Source of the DNA: Longimicrobium sp. | GTDB lineage: Bacteria > Gemmatimonadota > Gemmatimonadetes > Longimicrobiales > Longimicrobiaceae | Length of the DNA stretch: 59,361 nucleotides | Reading direction: 5' to 3' | Assembly (NCBI GenBank): GCA_036389795.1 | Contig: DASVWD010000136.1 | Span: forward strand, 1-59,361 | Part shown: positions 52,967 through 59,361 of the stretch, piece by piece | Layout: each line of letters opens with the position of its first letter | How positions within the stretch are numbered: position 1 is the stretch's first letter | Translations under genes and position numbers: made by a program | Notes under the pieces: model-generated | What the model was told of the DNA's origin: nothing | Database searches by the model: none | What the model saw: the letters and a program-made list of their open reading frames with translations, nothing else

Positions 52967-53820
52967 GCGGGACGCCGCCGCTGCCGCCGTACCTGTCCTT
53001 CACGCTGCCGCTGGAGGGTGACGAGGAGGAGCTGGAGAAGCTCAAGCGCAAGATCGAGCGCGACCGGGGCTTCAACTGCTCGTTCTACAAGGACAAGTGC
53101 CTGCGCCGCCGCATCGCGGTGCGGATGCGGGCGCGCGGGCAGCACACCTTCGCCGAGTACGCGGCCCTGCTGGACCGCGACGCGGGCGAGTACGAGCACC
53201 TGCTGGACACGCTCACCATCAACGTCACCAAGTTCTTCCGCAACCAGGAGACGTGGGCGGCCATCGAGCAGCAGGTGGTGCCGCACCTCTTCGCCCGCCC
53301 CGGGCCGGTGCGGGTGTGGAGCGCGGGAAGCGCGAGCGGCGAGGAGGCGTACACCGTCTCCATCCTCTTCCACGAGTGGGCCGAGCGGCACCACCGCAGG
53401 CCCGAGCTCGGGCGGGTGCGGATCGTGGGCACCGACATCGACCGCCGGAGCCTGGAGGCGGCGGAGCGGGGCGTCTACCCCGAGCTGTCGCTCTCCGAGA
53501 CGCCGCCGCACCTGGCGGAGAAGTGGTTCTCGCCGGGGCCGCCCTTCCGCATCCGCCCCGAGGCGCAGCAGGGGGTGAGGTTCCTGCGGCGCGACCTGAT
53601 CTCGGGCGAGCCGGAGCGCGAGCAGAGCCTGATCCTCTGCCGCAACGTGGTGATCTACTTCGACCGCGACATCCAGGAGCGGCTCTTCAAGGACTTCTAC
53701 GACTCGCTGCTCCCCGGCGGGTTCCTGGTGATGGGAAAGGTGGAGACGCTGATCGGGATCGCGCGGACGCTCTTCCGCCCGGTCAACAACCGCGAACGGA
53801 TCTTCCAGAAGCCCGCATGA
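52963..53820 (+). CDS. cheR: Chemoreceptor methyltransferase CheR
   Basis: CheR (285 residues) methylates glutamates of chemoreceptors with S-adenosylmethionine. An N-terminal helical domain (about 20-95) is followed by the catalytic domain: VWSAGSASGEEAYTVSILFH (SAM site), VGTDIDRRSLEAAERGVYPE, and LILCRNVVIYFDRDIQERLF. ATG 52963 overlaps the previous stop and the end overlaps cheD. Receptors for it must be encoded elsewhere. Confidence 0.95.
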   Translation: MSGTPPLPPYLSFTLPLEGDEEELEKLKRKIERDRGFNCSFYKDKCLRRRIAVRMRARGQHTFAEYAALLDRDAGEYEHLLDTLTINVTKFFRNQETWAAIEQQVVPHLFARPGPVRVWSAGSASGEEAYTVSILFHEWAERHHRRPELGRVRIVGTDIDRRSLEAAERGVYPELSLSETPPHLAEKWFSPGPPFRIRPEAQQGVRFLRRDLISGEPEREQSLILCRNVVIYFDRDIQERLFKDFYDSLLPGGFLVMGKVETLIGIARTLFRPVNNRERIFQKPA

Positions 53821-54302
53821 ACCGGCAGACCTTCGTGCGGGTGGCGCACCACGCCACGGGCGGCGCGCAGGACGTGCTGGTGACGCTGGGGCTGGGCTCG
53901 TGCGTGGCCATCCTGCTGCACGACCGCCTGGCCCGGGTGGGCGGGCTGGCGCACGTGCTGCTGCCGGAGCCGGCGCTCGCGCGCGACCAGTCGAACCCCG
54001 CCAAGTTCGCCTCCACGGCGGTGCCGCTGCTGCTGAAGGAGCTGGAGGGCCTGGGCGGCCGCACGGGGCGGATGGAGGCCCGGCTGGTGGGCGGCGCGTC
54101 GATGTTCACCTCGCTGATGGTGCCGGGCTCGCTCAACATGGGCGAGCGCAACGTCCGCGCGGCGCGCGAGGCGCTCCGGCGCGCGGGGATCCCCGTGCTG
54201 GCCGAGGCGGTGGGGGGCGACTTCGGCCGCTCGGTGCGCTTCACGGTGGGCGAGGGGAAGACGGTGGTCACCTCGGTGGGGAAGCCCGATGTCGTCCTCT
54301 AG
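53817..54302 (+). CDS. cheD: Chemoreceptor deamidase CheD
   Basis: CheD (161 residues) deamidates receptor glutamines and binds CheC. The catalytic Cys is in LGLGSCVAILLHDR, the His in GGLAHVLLPEPA and the Thr in KFASTAVPLLL. ARLVGGASMFTS, NMGERNVRAAREALRRAGI, EAVGGDFGRSVRFTVGEGK are family motifs. It overlaps cheB by 14 bp. With CheC upstream, this forms the CheC/CheD/CheY adaptation loop. Confidence 0.95.
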   Translation: MNRQTFVRVAHHATGGAQDVLVTLGLGSCVAILLHDRLARVGGLAHVLLPEPALARDQSNPAKFASTAVPLLLKELEGLGGRTGRMEARLVGGASMFTSLMVPGSLNMGERNVRAAREALRRAGIPVLAEAVGGDFGRSVRFTVGEGKTVVTSVGKPDVVL

Positions 54303-55437
54303 GCCTTCGAAGCCCCGCTCCGGGAAGACGGGGGAGGCCCGCCGGCACACGGTGCTGGTGGTGGACGACAGCGCCTTCATGCGGCGGGTGATCAGCGACA
54401 TCCTCTCGGCCACCGAGGAGTTCCGGGTGGTGGGCACCGCCAGGGACGGCAACGACGCGCTGCGCAAGGTGCACCAGCTGGACCCCGACCTGGTGACGAT
54501 GGACGTGGAGATGCCGGGGCTCGACGGCCTCTCGGCGCTCGGCTACATCATGAGCGAGACGCCGCGGCCGGTGGTGATGCTCTCGGCGTACACCACGGAG
54601 CGGGCGGAGGCGACGATGCGGGCGCTGGACTACGGCGCGGTGGACTTCGTGGCCAAGCCGTCGGGGACGATCTCGCTGAACCTGGAGTCGGTGCAGGACC
54701 GGCTGCTGCAGGCGCTGCGGGCGGCGGCCGCGGCGAACCTGTCGATGCTCCCGGTGCGCGTGTACCAGCGCGCGGAGGAGGCGGCGAAGCGCCCGCCCGC
54801 GGCGCGCCGGCTGCGGCGCGGTGCGGCCCAGGGGCCGGAGGTGGCGGTCTGCATCGCGGCGTCCACCGGGGGCCCGCGGGCGCTGGTGGAGCTGCTGCCG
54901 AAGCTCAGGGTGCCGCTGGGGGCGGCCGTGCTGGTGGTGCAGCACATGCCGGCGCGCTTCACCCGCACGCTGGCCGAGCGGCTGGACGGACTGCACGGCC
55001 TGCCGGTGAGCGAGGCGGCCGACGGCGAGCCGGTGCGGCGCGACCACGTGTACCTGGCGCCGGGCGACTATCACCTGCGCGTGGTGCGCGGCGAGGGGGG
55101 CGAGGCGCGCATCGCGCTGGACCAGGGGCCGGCGGTGTGGGGGGTGCGCCCGGCGGCGGACCACCTCTTCCACAGCGTGGCCGAGGCGTACGGGGCGCGC
55201 AGCGTGGGCGTGGTGCTCACCGGGATGGGGCGCGACGGGGCCGACGGGCTGCGCGGGATCGTGGCCGCGGGGGGCGTTGGCATCGCGCAGGACCGCAAGA
55301 CGTCGGTGATCTACGGGATGCCGCACGCGGCGGCCGAGTACGCCACGGCCGTCCTCCCGCTCTCCGGGATCCCGGCGGGGATCGAGCGGGCGGTGGACGA
55401 GCGGGCGGCGATGCAGGCGGAGCAGAGGCAGGAGTAG
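54289..55437 (+). CDS. cheB: Chemoreceptor methylesterase CheB
   Basis: CheB (382 residues) removes receptor methyl groups when phosphorylated by CheA. The receiver domain has Asp27, Asp28 and phospho-site Asp72 (MDVEMPGLDGLSAL). The esterase domain has Ser192 in IAASTGGPRALV, His in VVQHMPARFTRTLA and Asp in LTGMGRDGADG. A basic, Arg-rich linker joins the domains (about 160-180). ATG 54289 overlaps cheD. Confidence 0.96.
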   Translation: MSSSRPSKPRSGKTGEARRHTVLVVDDSAFMRRVISDILSATEEFRVVGTARDGNDALRKVHQLDPDLVTMDVEMPGLDGLSALGYIMSETPRPVVMLSAYTTERAEATMRALDYGAVDFVAKPSGTISLNLESVQDRLLQALRAAAAANLSMLPVRVYQRAEEAAKRPPAARRLRRGAAQGPEVAVCIAASTGGPRALVELLPKLRVPLGAAVLVVQHMPARFTRTLAERLDGLHGLPVSEAADGEPVRRDHVYLAPGDYHLRVVRGEGGEARIALDQGPAVWGVRPAADHLFHSVAEAYGARSVGVVLTGMGRDGADGLRGIVAAGGVGIAQDRKTSVIYGMPHAAAEYATAVLPLSGIPAGIERAVDERAAMQAEQRQE

Positions 55438-55439
55438 CG

Positions 55440-55824
55440 GGCTTCGGCGCGGCCGCGGGGGCCCTCACCCGCCGCCTTAGAGCGGCAACCCTCTCCCAAC
55501 TTCGGGAGAGGGTGGACTCGACGGGTTCGGTGCGGGGACGGCGGTTTCGTAGGGGCGAGGCCTGCTTCGACCGGCGGACGGCGGACGGTGCGCGAGAGGC
55601 GGGGTTACGAGACGATGCAGACTCCGCACGGACTCGCAGGCTCGCCCCTACGGAGCTCATCGCCGCGACGGATGCCCGCGTGAGGGATGCGCGCCCGGAG
55701 GGCCGGGACCCCGGAGCGCCGGGGGTTGGGCGCGGAGGGGGCCCGGCGCCGTTGGGCACAGTCGTATCGTGCCCTACGGCGCGCGCAGCCCGGCCCGGAG
55801 CGCAGCGGAGGGACACGCCCAAAC
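55440..55824. repeat. Large dispersed repeat, copy 3
   Basis: This copy has both parts, as copy 1: the leading CCCTCACCCGCCGCC segment with hairpin CCCTCTCCCAACTTCGGGAGAGGG, and the second part from TTTCGTAGGGGCGAGGCCTG (55544) to GGAGGGACACGCCC. The middle (55590-55640) differs from copies 1 and 2. It is followed by AGTGCGA heptamers. Confidence 0.82.
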
Positions 55825-55825
55825 C

Positions 55826-55852
55826 GAAGTGCGAAGTGCGAAGTGCGAAGTG
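55826..55852. repeat. AGTGCGA heptamer array
   Basis: Three to four units of AGTGCGA directly after the large repeat, the same order as at 33108. Confidence 0.8.
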
Positions 55853-55878
55853 CGGAACCGCGACCCACACGAGCAGGC

Positions 55879-56376
55879 ATGAGCAGCGCTGAGACGACGC
55901 CGACCGACTACCGGCCCTTCCGCGAGCGCGTGGCGGAGGACCAGGCGCAGGTGATCGCCTTCCGCGTGGGCGGGGAGTGGCACGCCTGCGACGTCCGGCT
56001 GGTGGAGGAGGTGGTCACCCGCCAGGGCGTGCACCCGCTCCCCGACATGCCGCCGCGCCTGCTGGGCGTGCTGCGGCTGCGCGGCGAGCTGGTGCCGGTG
56101 CTGGACGTGGCGCCGCTGCTGGACCTGGCGCTCACGGCGGAGCGGCCGGCGGTGCTGGTGCTCTCCTTCGGCGGGGCGCGCATCGGCGTGGCGGTGGACG
56201 CGGCGGAGGAGGTGATGACGCTCACGCCCGACTCCTACCGGCCCGCGCCGCACACGGGCGGCGAGCGCGACCTGTTCGTGGCGGGGGTGGCGCGGGTGGG
56301 GGGGCGGCTGGTGAACCTGATCGACCTCGCGGAGCTGCTCCGCGGGCAGACCACCCTTTCCGGGGAGGACCGGTGA
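55879..56376 (+). CDS. CheW-type coupling protein 2
   Basis: The product has 165 residues. AQVIAFRVGGEWHACDVRLV, VVTRQGVHPLPDMPPRLLGV, LRLRGELVPVLDVAPLL and RIGVAVDAAEEVMTL match the CheW fold. It overlaps the third CheW gene by 4 bp (GTGA). Having two adjacent CheW copies may allow coupling to different receptors or to the second one as a competitor. ATG 55879 has GAGCAGGC upstream. Confidence 0.9.
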   Translation: MSSAETTPTDYRPFRERVAEDQAQVIAFRVGGEWHACDVRLVEEVVTRQGVHPLPDMPPRLLGVLRLRGELVPVLDVAPLLDLALTAERPAVLVLSFGGARIGVAVDAAEEVMTLTPDSYRPAPHTGGERDLFVAGVARVGGRLVNLIDLAELLRGQTTLSGEDR

Positions 56377-56903
56377 GAAACGTACGGCAGGCCGCCGTGC
56401 CCCAGGTGCAGCTGGTCACCTTCAAGGTGGGCGGCGAGGAGTTCGGGCTCGACGTGTTCCAGGTGCACGAGATCCTGCGCTGGCAGGAGCCCACGCCGGT
56501 GCCCAAGGCGCCCGCCTTCGTGGAAGGAGTGCTGGACGTGCGCGGGGCGCTGGTGCCGGTGGTCGACCTGCGCAAGCGCTTCGAGGTGCCGAGCCTCGCC
56601 TACGACGACGACACCCGCATCGTGCTGGTGGACTTCCAGGGCGAGCGGCTGGGGCTGGTGGTGGACGCGGTGACGGAGGTGCTGCGCGCGCCGGAGACGG
56701 CCGTGTCGCCGCCACCGGCGTTCTTCAAGGGGCTCTCGGCCGAGTTCCTGCGCGGGCTCGTGCGGCTGGAAGGGCGCCTGGTGGTGCTGCTCGACCTGGA
56801 GAAGATCCTCTCCAGCCAGGAGCGGATGGCGCTGCTCCTTTCCGGCGTGGGCGGGCGCGGCGAGGAGGCGGCGGGCACGGCGGCGAAGCCCGCGGGGAAG
56901 TGA
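56373..56903 (+). CDS. CheW-type coupling protein 3
   Basis: The product has 176 residues. VQLVTFKVGGEEFGLDVFQV, VHEILRWQEPTPVPKAPAFV, GVLDVRGALVPVVDLRKRF, RLGLVVDAVTEVLRAPETAV and LEGRLVVLLDLEKILSS are all standard CheW elements. The GTG start overlaps the stop of the previous gene. The C-terminus has a short Gly/Ala/Lys tail. Confidence 0.92.
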   Translation: MRNVRQAAVPQVQLVTFKVGGEEFGLDVFQVHEILRWQEPTPVPKAPAFVEGVLDVRGALVPVVDLRKRFEVPSLAYDDDTRIVLVDFQGERLGLVVDAVTEVLRAPETAVSPPPAFFKGLSAEFLRGLVRLEGRLVVLLDLEKILSSQERMALLLSGVGGRGEEAAGTAAKPAGK

Positions 56904-56904
56904 C

Positions 56905-57774
56905 GTGGGCGGGATGACGACGGACGAGTACTTCGCCGCGCTGGAGGAGCGCCGCGAGCGGATCCGCGCCGAGCTGGACGCCGCGGGCGCCGGCGAGCGC
57001 GAGAAGGTGCGCGACGAGATCGTGGCGCTCTTCAAGGAGGCGGAGGGCGCCATCGAGCGGATGACGGCCTTCAAGGAGAGCATCCGCGAGCTGGTGCAGC
57101 GCTACAAGGAGCTGGCGCCCGAGAAGCCGCGCCGGGCGGAGAAGGGGAAGCCGGAGAAGTCGGTGGTCTCCGACCACCTGGGGAGCAGCACCTACGTGGA
57201 GCGCGGCTGGACGGCGATCGCGGGGGGCGACCACGCGCGGGCCATCAAGGAGCTGGAGCGCGCGCTGGAGCTGGCGCCCGACGACCCGCACGCGGAGAGC
57301 CTGCTGGGGTGGGCGCAGATGCTGCGCGGCCAGTACGACGACTCGCTCTTCACCTACTACAAGGTGCTGGCGAAGGACCCCAACAACCCGCTGGCCCGGG
57401 TGAACCTGGGGTACATCTGCCTGAAGAAGGGGATCTTCGGCGAGGCCATCGAGCACCTCTCCAAGGCGATCCGCCAGGACCAGGACCGCAAGGCGTCGCT
57501 GTACGCGCACTTCTACATGGGGCTGCTGTACCTGGACCGCGAGATGTACGAGGACGCGCGCGCCTTCTTCCGCAAGACGCTGGAGCTGGGCCCCGGGATG
57601 CTGGAGGCGTGGTACGAGATGGGCCGCACCTTCTACCTGCAGGGCAACCGCAAGGCGGCCGCCGAGGCGTGGCGGCAGGGGGTGGAGGCCAACCGCTTCA
57701 GCGTGTGGGGGGAGCGCTGCGGGGAGGCGCTCAAGCAGCTGGAGGCGGGGGCGGCGGTGTCGTTCGCGGGATAG
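56905..57774 (+). CDS. Coiled-coil/TPR protein at end of chemosensory locus
   Basis: The product has 289 residues. The first ~85 form a charged coiled coil (LEERRERIRAELDAAGAGER). Then at least four TPR units follow, ERGWTAIAGGDHARAIKELE and LARVNLGYICLKKGIFGEAI among them. A GTG start at 56905 or ATG 56914 are both possible. It starts 2 bp after the last cheW, so it belongs to the same transcript, probably as an adaptor. Function not defined. Confidence 0.82.
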   Translation: MGGMTTDEYFAALEERRERIRAELDAAGAGEREKVRDEIVALFKEAEGAIERMTAFKESIRELVQRYKELAPEKPRRAEKGKPEKSVVSDHLGSSTYVERGWTAIAGGDHARAIKELERALELAPDDPHAESLLGWAQMLRGQYDDSLFTYYKVLAKDPNNPLARVNLGYICLKKGIFGEAIEHLSKAIRQDQDRKASLYAHFYMGLLYLDREMYEDARAFFRKTLELGPGMLEAWYEMGRTFYLQGNRKAAAEAWRQGVEANRFSVWGERCGEALKQLEAGAAVSFAG

Positions 57775-57900
57775 TGCGAAGTGCGAGGTGCGAAGTGCGA
57801 AGTGCGAAGTGCGAAGTGCGAAGTGCGAAGTGCGAAGTGCGAAGTGCCAAGTGCCAAGTGCCAAGTGCCAAGTGCTAAGTCTTTTAGTGCTTTAGCCCTT
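57774..57900. repeat. Long heptamer array with unit drift
   Basis: About ten units AGTGCGA (57775-57845) pass into AGTGCCA units, then AGTGCTA, AGTCTTTT, AGTGCTTT and AGCCCTT. The gradual change from one unit type to another shows these types are variants of one repeat. Confidence 0.88.
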
Positions 57901-58149
57901 AGAGGGTGTTACGAACCCGAATCCCCAGGGTGTCATCCTGAGGAGCCGCCTGCGCCGGAACAGCGGAATGAGCGGATGCCGGGGCGGCGACGAAGGATCT
58001 GCGGGCCGGGTCCGAGCGTGAGCCAGGCAGACGCGCGAGTCCCCACCCGCAGATCCTTCGGGCGCACAAGCGCTTGTGCAAAAGCGACTTCGGTGTGTGC
58101 GCCCTCAGGATGACAGCGTATCTCTGGTGCAGGCTCGTAACACCCTCTT
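57901..58149. repeat. MITE-like element with terminal inverted repeats
   Basis: AGAGGGTGTTACGA (57901-57914) is the exact reverse complement of TCGTAACACCCTCT (58136-58149). Inside are TGTCATCCTGAGG (57931) and its inverse CCTCAGGATGACA (58105-58117), plus two AGATCC(T)TCGG cores. The size (249 bp), terminal repeats and lack of a gene fit a non-autonomous mobile element. Confidence 0.72.
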
Positions 58150-58158
58150 GATTCCTGA

Positions 58159-59196
58159 GTGCCCGGTGCCGGGCGCCCGTCTCGTCCGACGGGCTCCCGG
58201 CACTCGTCACTGAAGGCTCGTGCCCTGGTAAAGCCGACGAAGCTCCCGCGCACCTTCGCAGCCGCGGCCGCGCTCGTCCTCGCGTCTTTCGCGACGGGGG
58301 AGGCGCGGGCGCAGGAGCCCGAGACGCTCGTCTCAGGCTCGGTGCGCGTGGTGCACGTGGCCCGGCAGCGTGCCCTCGCGCGCGAGGTGCTGGCGGCGGC
58401 GCTCGACTCCTTCCCCTACCCCGGCCTGGGGCGCCGCGCCGCGCCCGACTCCACCACCATCGTCCTGGCGCCGAGCCCCGCGGCGTTCCGCGAGGCGACG
58501 GGCGGCTTTCCCGAGTGGGCGGGGGGCGTGGCGATCCCCGCGCTGCGCACCATCGTGCTCCCCACCTACCCGTCCAGGCAGGTGCGGCAGGAGGAGGCGA
58601 GCGTGCTGCTGCGGCACGAGATCGCGCACCTGCTGCTGGCCCAGGCCGTCCCCGAGCCGGTGCCGCGGTGGTTCACCGAGGGGTACGCGGAGGTGGCCTC
58701 GGGCGGGTGGGACGTGGAGGGGGCGTGGCAGCTCAGGGTGGCGTTCCTGGTGGGCGGCGTTCCCCCGCTGGACTCGCTGGCGCTGGAGTGGCCGGCGGGC
58801 GCGGAGCGGGCGCGCTTCGCCTACCTCCTCTCCGCGACCGCCGTGGACCACCTGCGCAGGACCAGGGGAGAGCGGGGGATGGCGCTGCTCTTCCGCAGCT
58901 GGCGCGAGACGGGGAGCCTGGACCGGGCGATGCGCGCCACCTTCGGCATCACGCTGGGGCAGTTCGAAACGGAGTGGGCGCGCGACGTGAAGCGCCGCTA
59001 CGGCTGGCTGCTGGCGCTGTCGAACCTGGCGCTGATCTGGTTCATCGCCACCGTGCTGGTGCTGGCCGCCTGGATCCCGCGCCGCCGCCGCAACCGCCGC
59101 AAGCTGGCGGCGATGGACGCCGAGGAGCGCATGCTCCCCCCGCCGCGCGACGACGGCGTCGACGTGGAGTATCCGCTACCGGAGCCGAGGGACTGA
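58159..59196 (+). CDS. Membrane-anchored zinc metalloprotease (MA family)
   Basis: The product has up to 345 residues. A signal segment (AAAAALVLASFATGEARAQE) is followed by a gluzincin domain: LLRHEIAHLLLAQ with the zinc motif HExxH, and WFTEGYAEVASGG with the downstream glutamate. A hydrophobic helix LALSNLALIWFIATVLVLAA lies near the C-terminus, then a basic cytoplasmic tail. The start is uncertain: the listed GTG adds about 28 residues from repeat DNA; the true start may lie between 58220 and 58240. The substrate is unknown. Confidence 0.8.
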   Translation: MPGAGRPSRPTGSRHSSLKARALVKPTKLPRTFAAAAALVLASFATGEARAQEPETLVSGSVRVVHVARQRALAREVLAAALDSFPYPGLGRRAAPDSTTIVLAPSPAAFREATGGFPEWAGGVAIPALRTIVLPTYPSRQVRQEEASVLLRHEIAHLLLAQAVPEPVPRWFTEGYAEVASGGWDVEGAWQLRVAFLVGGVPPLDSLALEWPAGAERARFAYLLSATAVDHLRRTRGERGMALLFRSWRETGSLDRAMRATFGITLGQFETEWARDVKRRYGWLLALSNLALIWFIATVLVLAAWIPRRRRNRRKLAAMDAEERMLPPPRDDGVDVEYPLPEPRD

Positions 59197-59231
59197 AGTG
59201 CGAAAGTGCGAAAGTGCGAAAGTGCGAAAGT
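59196..59231. repeat. AGTGCGAA array (period 8)
   Basis: Four units of AGTGCGAA following the metalloprotease stop codon, like the array at 5163. Confidence 0.85.
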
Positions 59232-59242
59232 GGGCCGTGTGC

Positions 59243-59361
59243 CTAAACAGAGTTGACGGCCCTGGGAATCACCACAGTGGTGAGCAGTTCGCGCATGCTC
59301 CAGATGTGGTCAGTTAGTCCGGCCGCCATCGCAGGCGAGCGCTGATCCCACCGCCGGCCTG
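59243..59361 (-). CDS. 3' end of a transposase
   Basis: On the minus strand the frame entering from the right edge reads [20 protein letters not shown], then [12 protein letters not shown] and stop TAG at 59243-59245. The [18 protein letters not shown] tail is typical of IS transposase C-termini. The rest lies outside the window. Confidence 0.7.
   Translation of the reverse strand, partial: GRRWDQRSPAMAAGLTDHIWSMRELLTTVVIPRAVNSV

Noticed and set aside
57774-57900. CRISPR array
   Set aside because: Repeats are only 7-8 bp without unique spacers, and no cas gene is present.

Overview
The window is about 59 kb of very GC-rich bacterial DNA (I estimate near 70 percent by eye). It encodes Gram-negative type housekeeping proteins together with an MglA/roadblock/DUF4388 chemosensory locus, a type-2 IleRS, many dispersed intergenic repeats and a lasso peptide cluster. 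This combination suggests a Gemmatimonadota member of the Longimicrobium type. That placement is an inference from gene content and style; no rRNA is present to settle it.

Layout. 1-90 is the tail of a cut-off gene. 166-312 is a palindromic repeat. 350-3655 (minus strand) is a compact lasso peptide locus in the order B1 (RRE), B2 (leader peptidase), C (macrolactam synthetase), then three precursor genes. 3900-9547 (minus) holds a lipoprotein, engB, a small HTH-like protein, clpX, clpP, tig and tRNA-Leu(UAG). 9998-16251 mixes two SWIM zinc-finger proteins, an endonuclease III, several small glycine- or charge-rich proteins, a GDPD phosphodiesterase and a BON-domain protein. 16369-18999 holds a TPR-repeat protein flanked by three tiny genes whose products all end in an aromatic-x-Gly-Ser motif. 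I consider this the best candidate for an undescribed system. 19260-24957 is tilS-hpt-ftsH-folP-cdaA. 24973-25698 (minus) is a ParE-type toxin-antitoxin operon with a third gene. 25851-34691 carries yggS, divIVA, a purine nucleoside phosphorylase, a lipoprotein, a GNAT protein, ileS, lspA and rluD. 35132-37652 has a secreted S15-type peptidase and a small exported protein.

38105-57774 is a long plus-strand chemosensory region. It has a near-consensus promoter, cheW, cheY, cheA, cheC, a large TPR protein, DUF4388/TPR proteins, three roadblock proteins, mglA, a DnaA-like ATPase without the DnaA DNA-binding domain, cheR, cheD, cheB, two more cheW genes and another TPR protein. No flagellar gene and no receptor gene lies in the window, so control of surface motility (MglA type) is more likely than swimming. 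A three-cistron accessory block (48982-50006), including a TIR- or deoxyribosyltransferase-like protein, sits inside this locus. The window ends with a zinc metalloprotease and the 3' end of a transposase on the minus strand.

Intergenic DNA is full of short tandem arrays of 7-8 bp units of the type AGTGCGA, AGTACGG, AGTGCCC, AGTCCTT and GGGACAG. Many are arranged head to head as large palindromes, several run directly into start codons in place of a Shine-Dalgarno site, and one lies in frame inside a coding sequence. A separate repeat of about 280-390 bp is present in three copies next to such arrays.
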